A stretch of DNA of 11,559 nt from a bacterium (GTDB lineage Bacteria; Actinomycetota; Acidimicrobiia; Acidimicrobiales; Ilumatobacteraceae): positions 1-11,559 of the forward strand of contig JAPOIQ010000012.1 in NCBI GenBank assembly GCA_029978815.1, written 5' to 3'. The notes beneath the pieces are model-generated. The model had not been told where the DNA came from. It worked only from the letters and a program-made list of their open reading frames with translations, and ran no database searches. This document shows, piece after piece, positions 11,438 through 11,559 of the stretch; the first letter of the stretch is position 1; every line of letters begins with the position of its first letter. Both the position numbers and the translations under genes were made by a program.

Positions 11438-11559
11438 GTGAAACGATCCTCAAAGCGTGTTGTCGCACTTCTCGCGGCTTCCTCATTTGTCTTTGCTGCA
11501 TGCGGTAGCGACACCGATACGGCCGATGCTCCAGCTGAAGAGTCAGCAGCCGAAGAGTC
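11438..11559 (+). CDS. pstS: Secreted lipoprotein, N-terminal part; probable phosphate-binding protein PstS
   Basis: Only 40 codons are present; the gene runs off the window. The start is GTG, 6 nt after GGAG (11428-11431). The protein has a positively charged N-terminus (KRSSKR), a hydrophobic stretch (VVALLAASSFVFA) and a lipobox-like FAAC with the lipidated Cys at 22, followed by an acidic Ala/Glu/Asp-rich linker. This is a signal peptidase II substrate, anchored outside the membrane. No PstS domain is visible in what remains. The identification rests on the PHO box immediately upstream and on adjacency to ppk1, since pstS is the classical PHO-box lipoprotein gene. Another Pho-regulated lipoprotein is possible. 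Confidence 0.65.
   Translation, partial: MKRSSKRVVALLAASSFVFAACGSDTDTADAPAEESAAEE

Noticed and set aside
1..11559. Search for mobile elements, CRISPR repeats, tRNA or toxin-antitoxin genes
   Set aside because: No transposase, integrase, regularly spaced repeats, cloverleaf or toxin-antitoxin pair was seen; the content is ordinary chromosomal genes.

Overview
The window looks like chromosomal housekeeping DNA from an actinomycete, most likely an Acidimicrobiia-type lineage. The basis is two WhiB-family regulators (a family confined to Actinomycetota and their phages), a succinate dehydrogenase of the mycobacterial Sdh1 kind, an AAA+/VWA pair resembling M. tuberculosis Rv0958/Rv0959, and a moderate GC content with many GTG starts. 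The class-level placement is inference. I see no insertion sequence, CRISPR array, tRNA, rRNA or prophage gene.

Layout. (1) 2-1329 (+): the 3' end of sdhA and all of sdhB, overlapping by 4 nt. (2) 1391-3544 (-): a cytoplasmic GH2-type glycosidase, divergent from the next gene. (3) 3630-7764: a chelatase-like AAA+ ATPase (+) and a VWA/MIDAS partner protein (+), separated by a single-domain class III nucleotide cyclase on the opposite strand. (4) 7921-8717: a WhiB2/WhmD-like regulator (+), tatA (+) and a second WhiB regulator (-), the last two convergent across a hairpin. (5) 8976-11293 (+): a 90-aa protein of unknown function and polyphosphate kinase (ppk1), a tight two-gene unit. (6) 11323-11559 (+): a PHO box of 11-bp direct repeats, a -10 element and the first 40 codons of a lipoprotein, probably the phosphate-binding protein PstS.

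Regulation. Five genes start 6-7 nt after a TANNNT -10 hexamer with no Shine-Dalgarno sequence (GH2, AAA+, VWA, tatA, orf90), and the cyclase is a sixth probable case. This is the architecture of leaderless mRNAs. Both whiB genes and the lipoprotein gene instead have real untranslated leaders and good Shine-Dalgarno sites. The AAA+ and VWA genes share the same heptamer, CGAACTA, at exactly the same distance from their ATG codons, which supports joint expression even though they are not in one operon.

Most interesting points: the AAA+/VWA/cyclase cluster, whose substrate is unknown; the shared promoter motif of the AAA+/VWA pair; the PHO box linking polyphosphate synthesis to phosphate uptake; and inverted repeats lying on the predicted promoters of orf90-ppk and of the second whiB.
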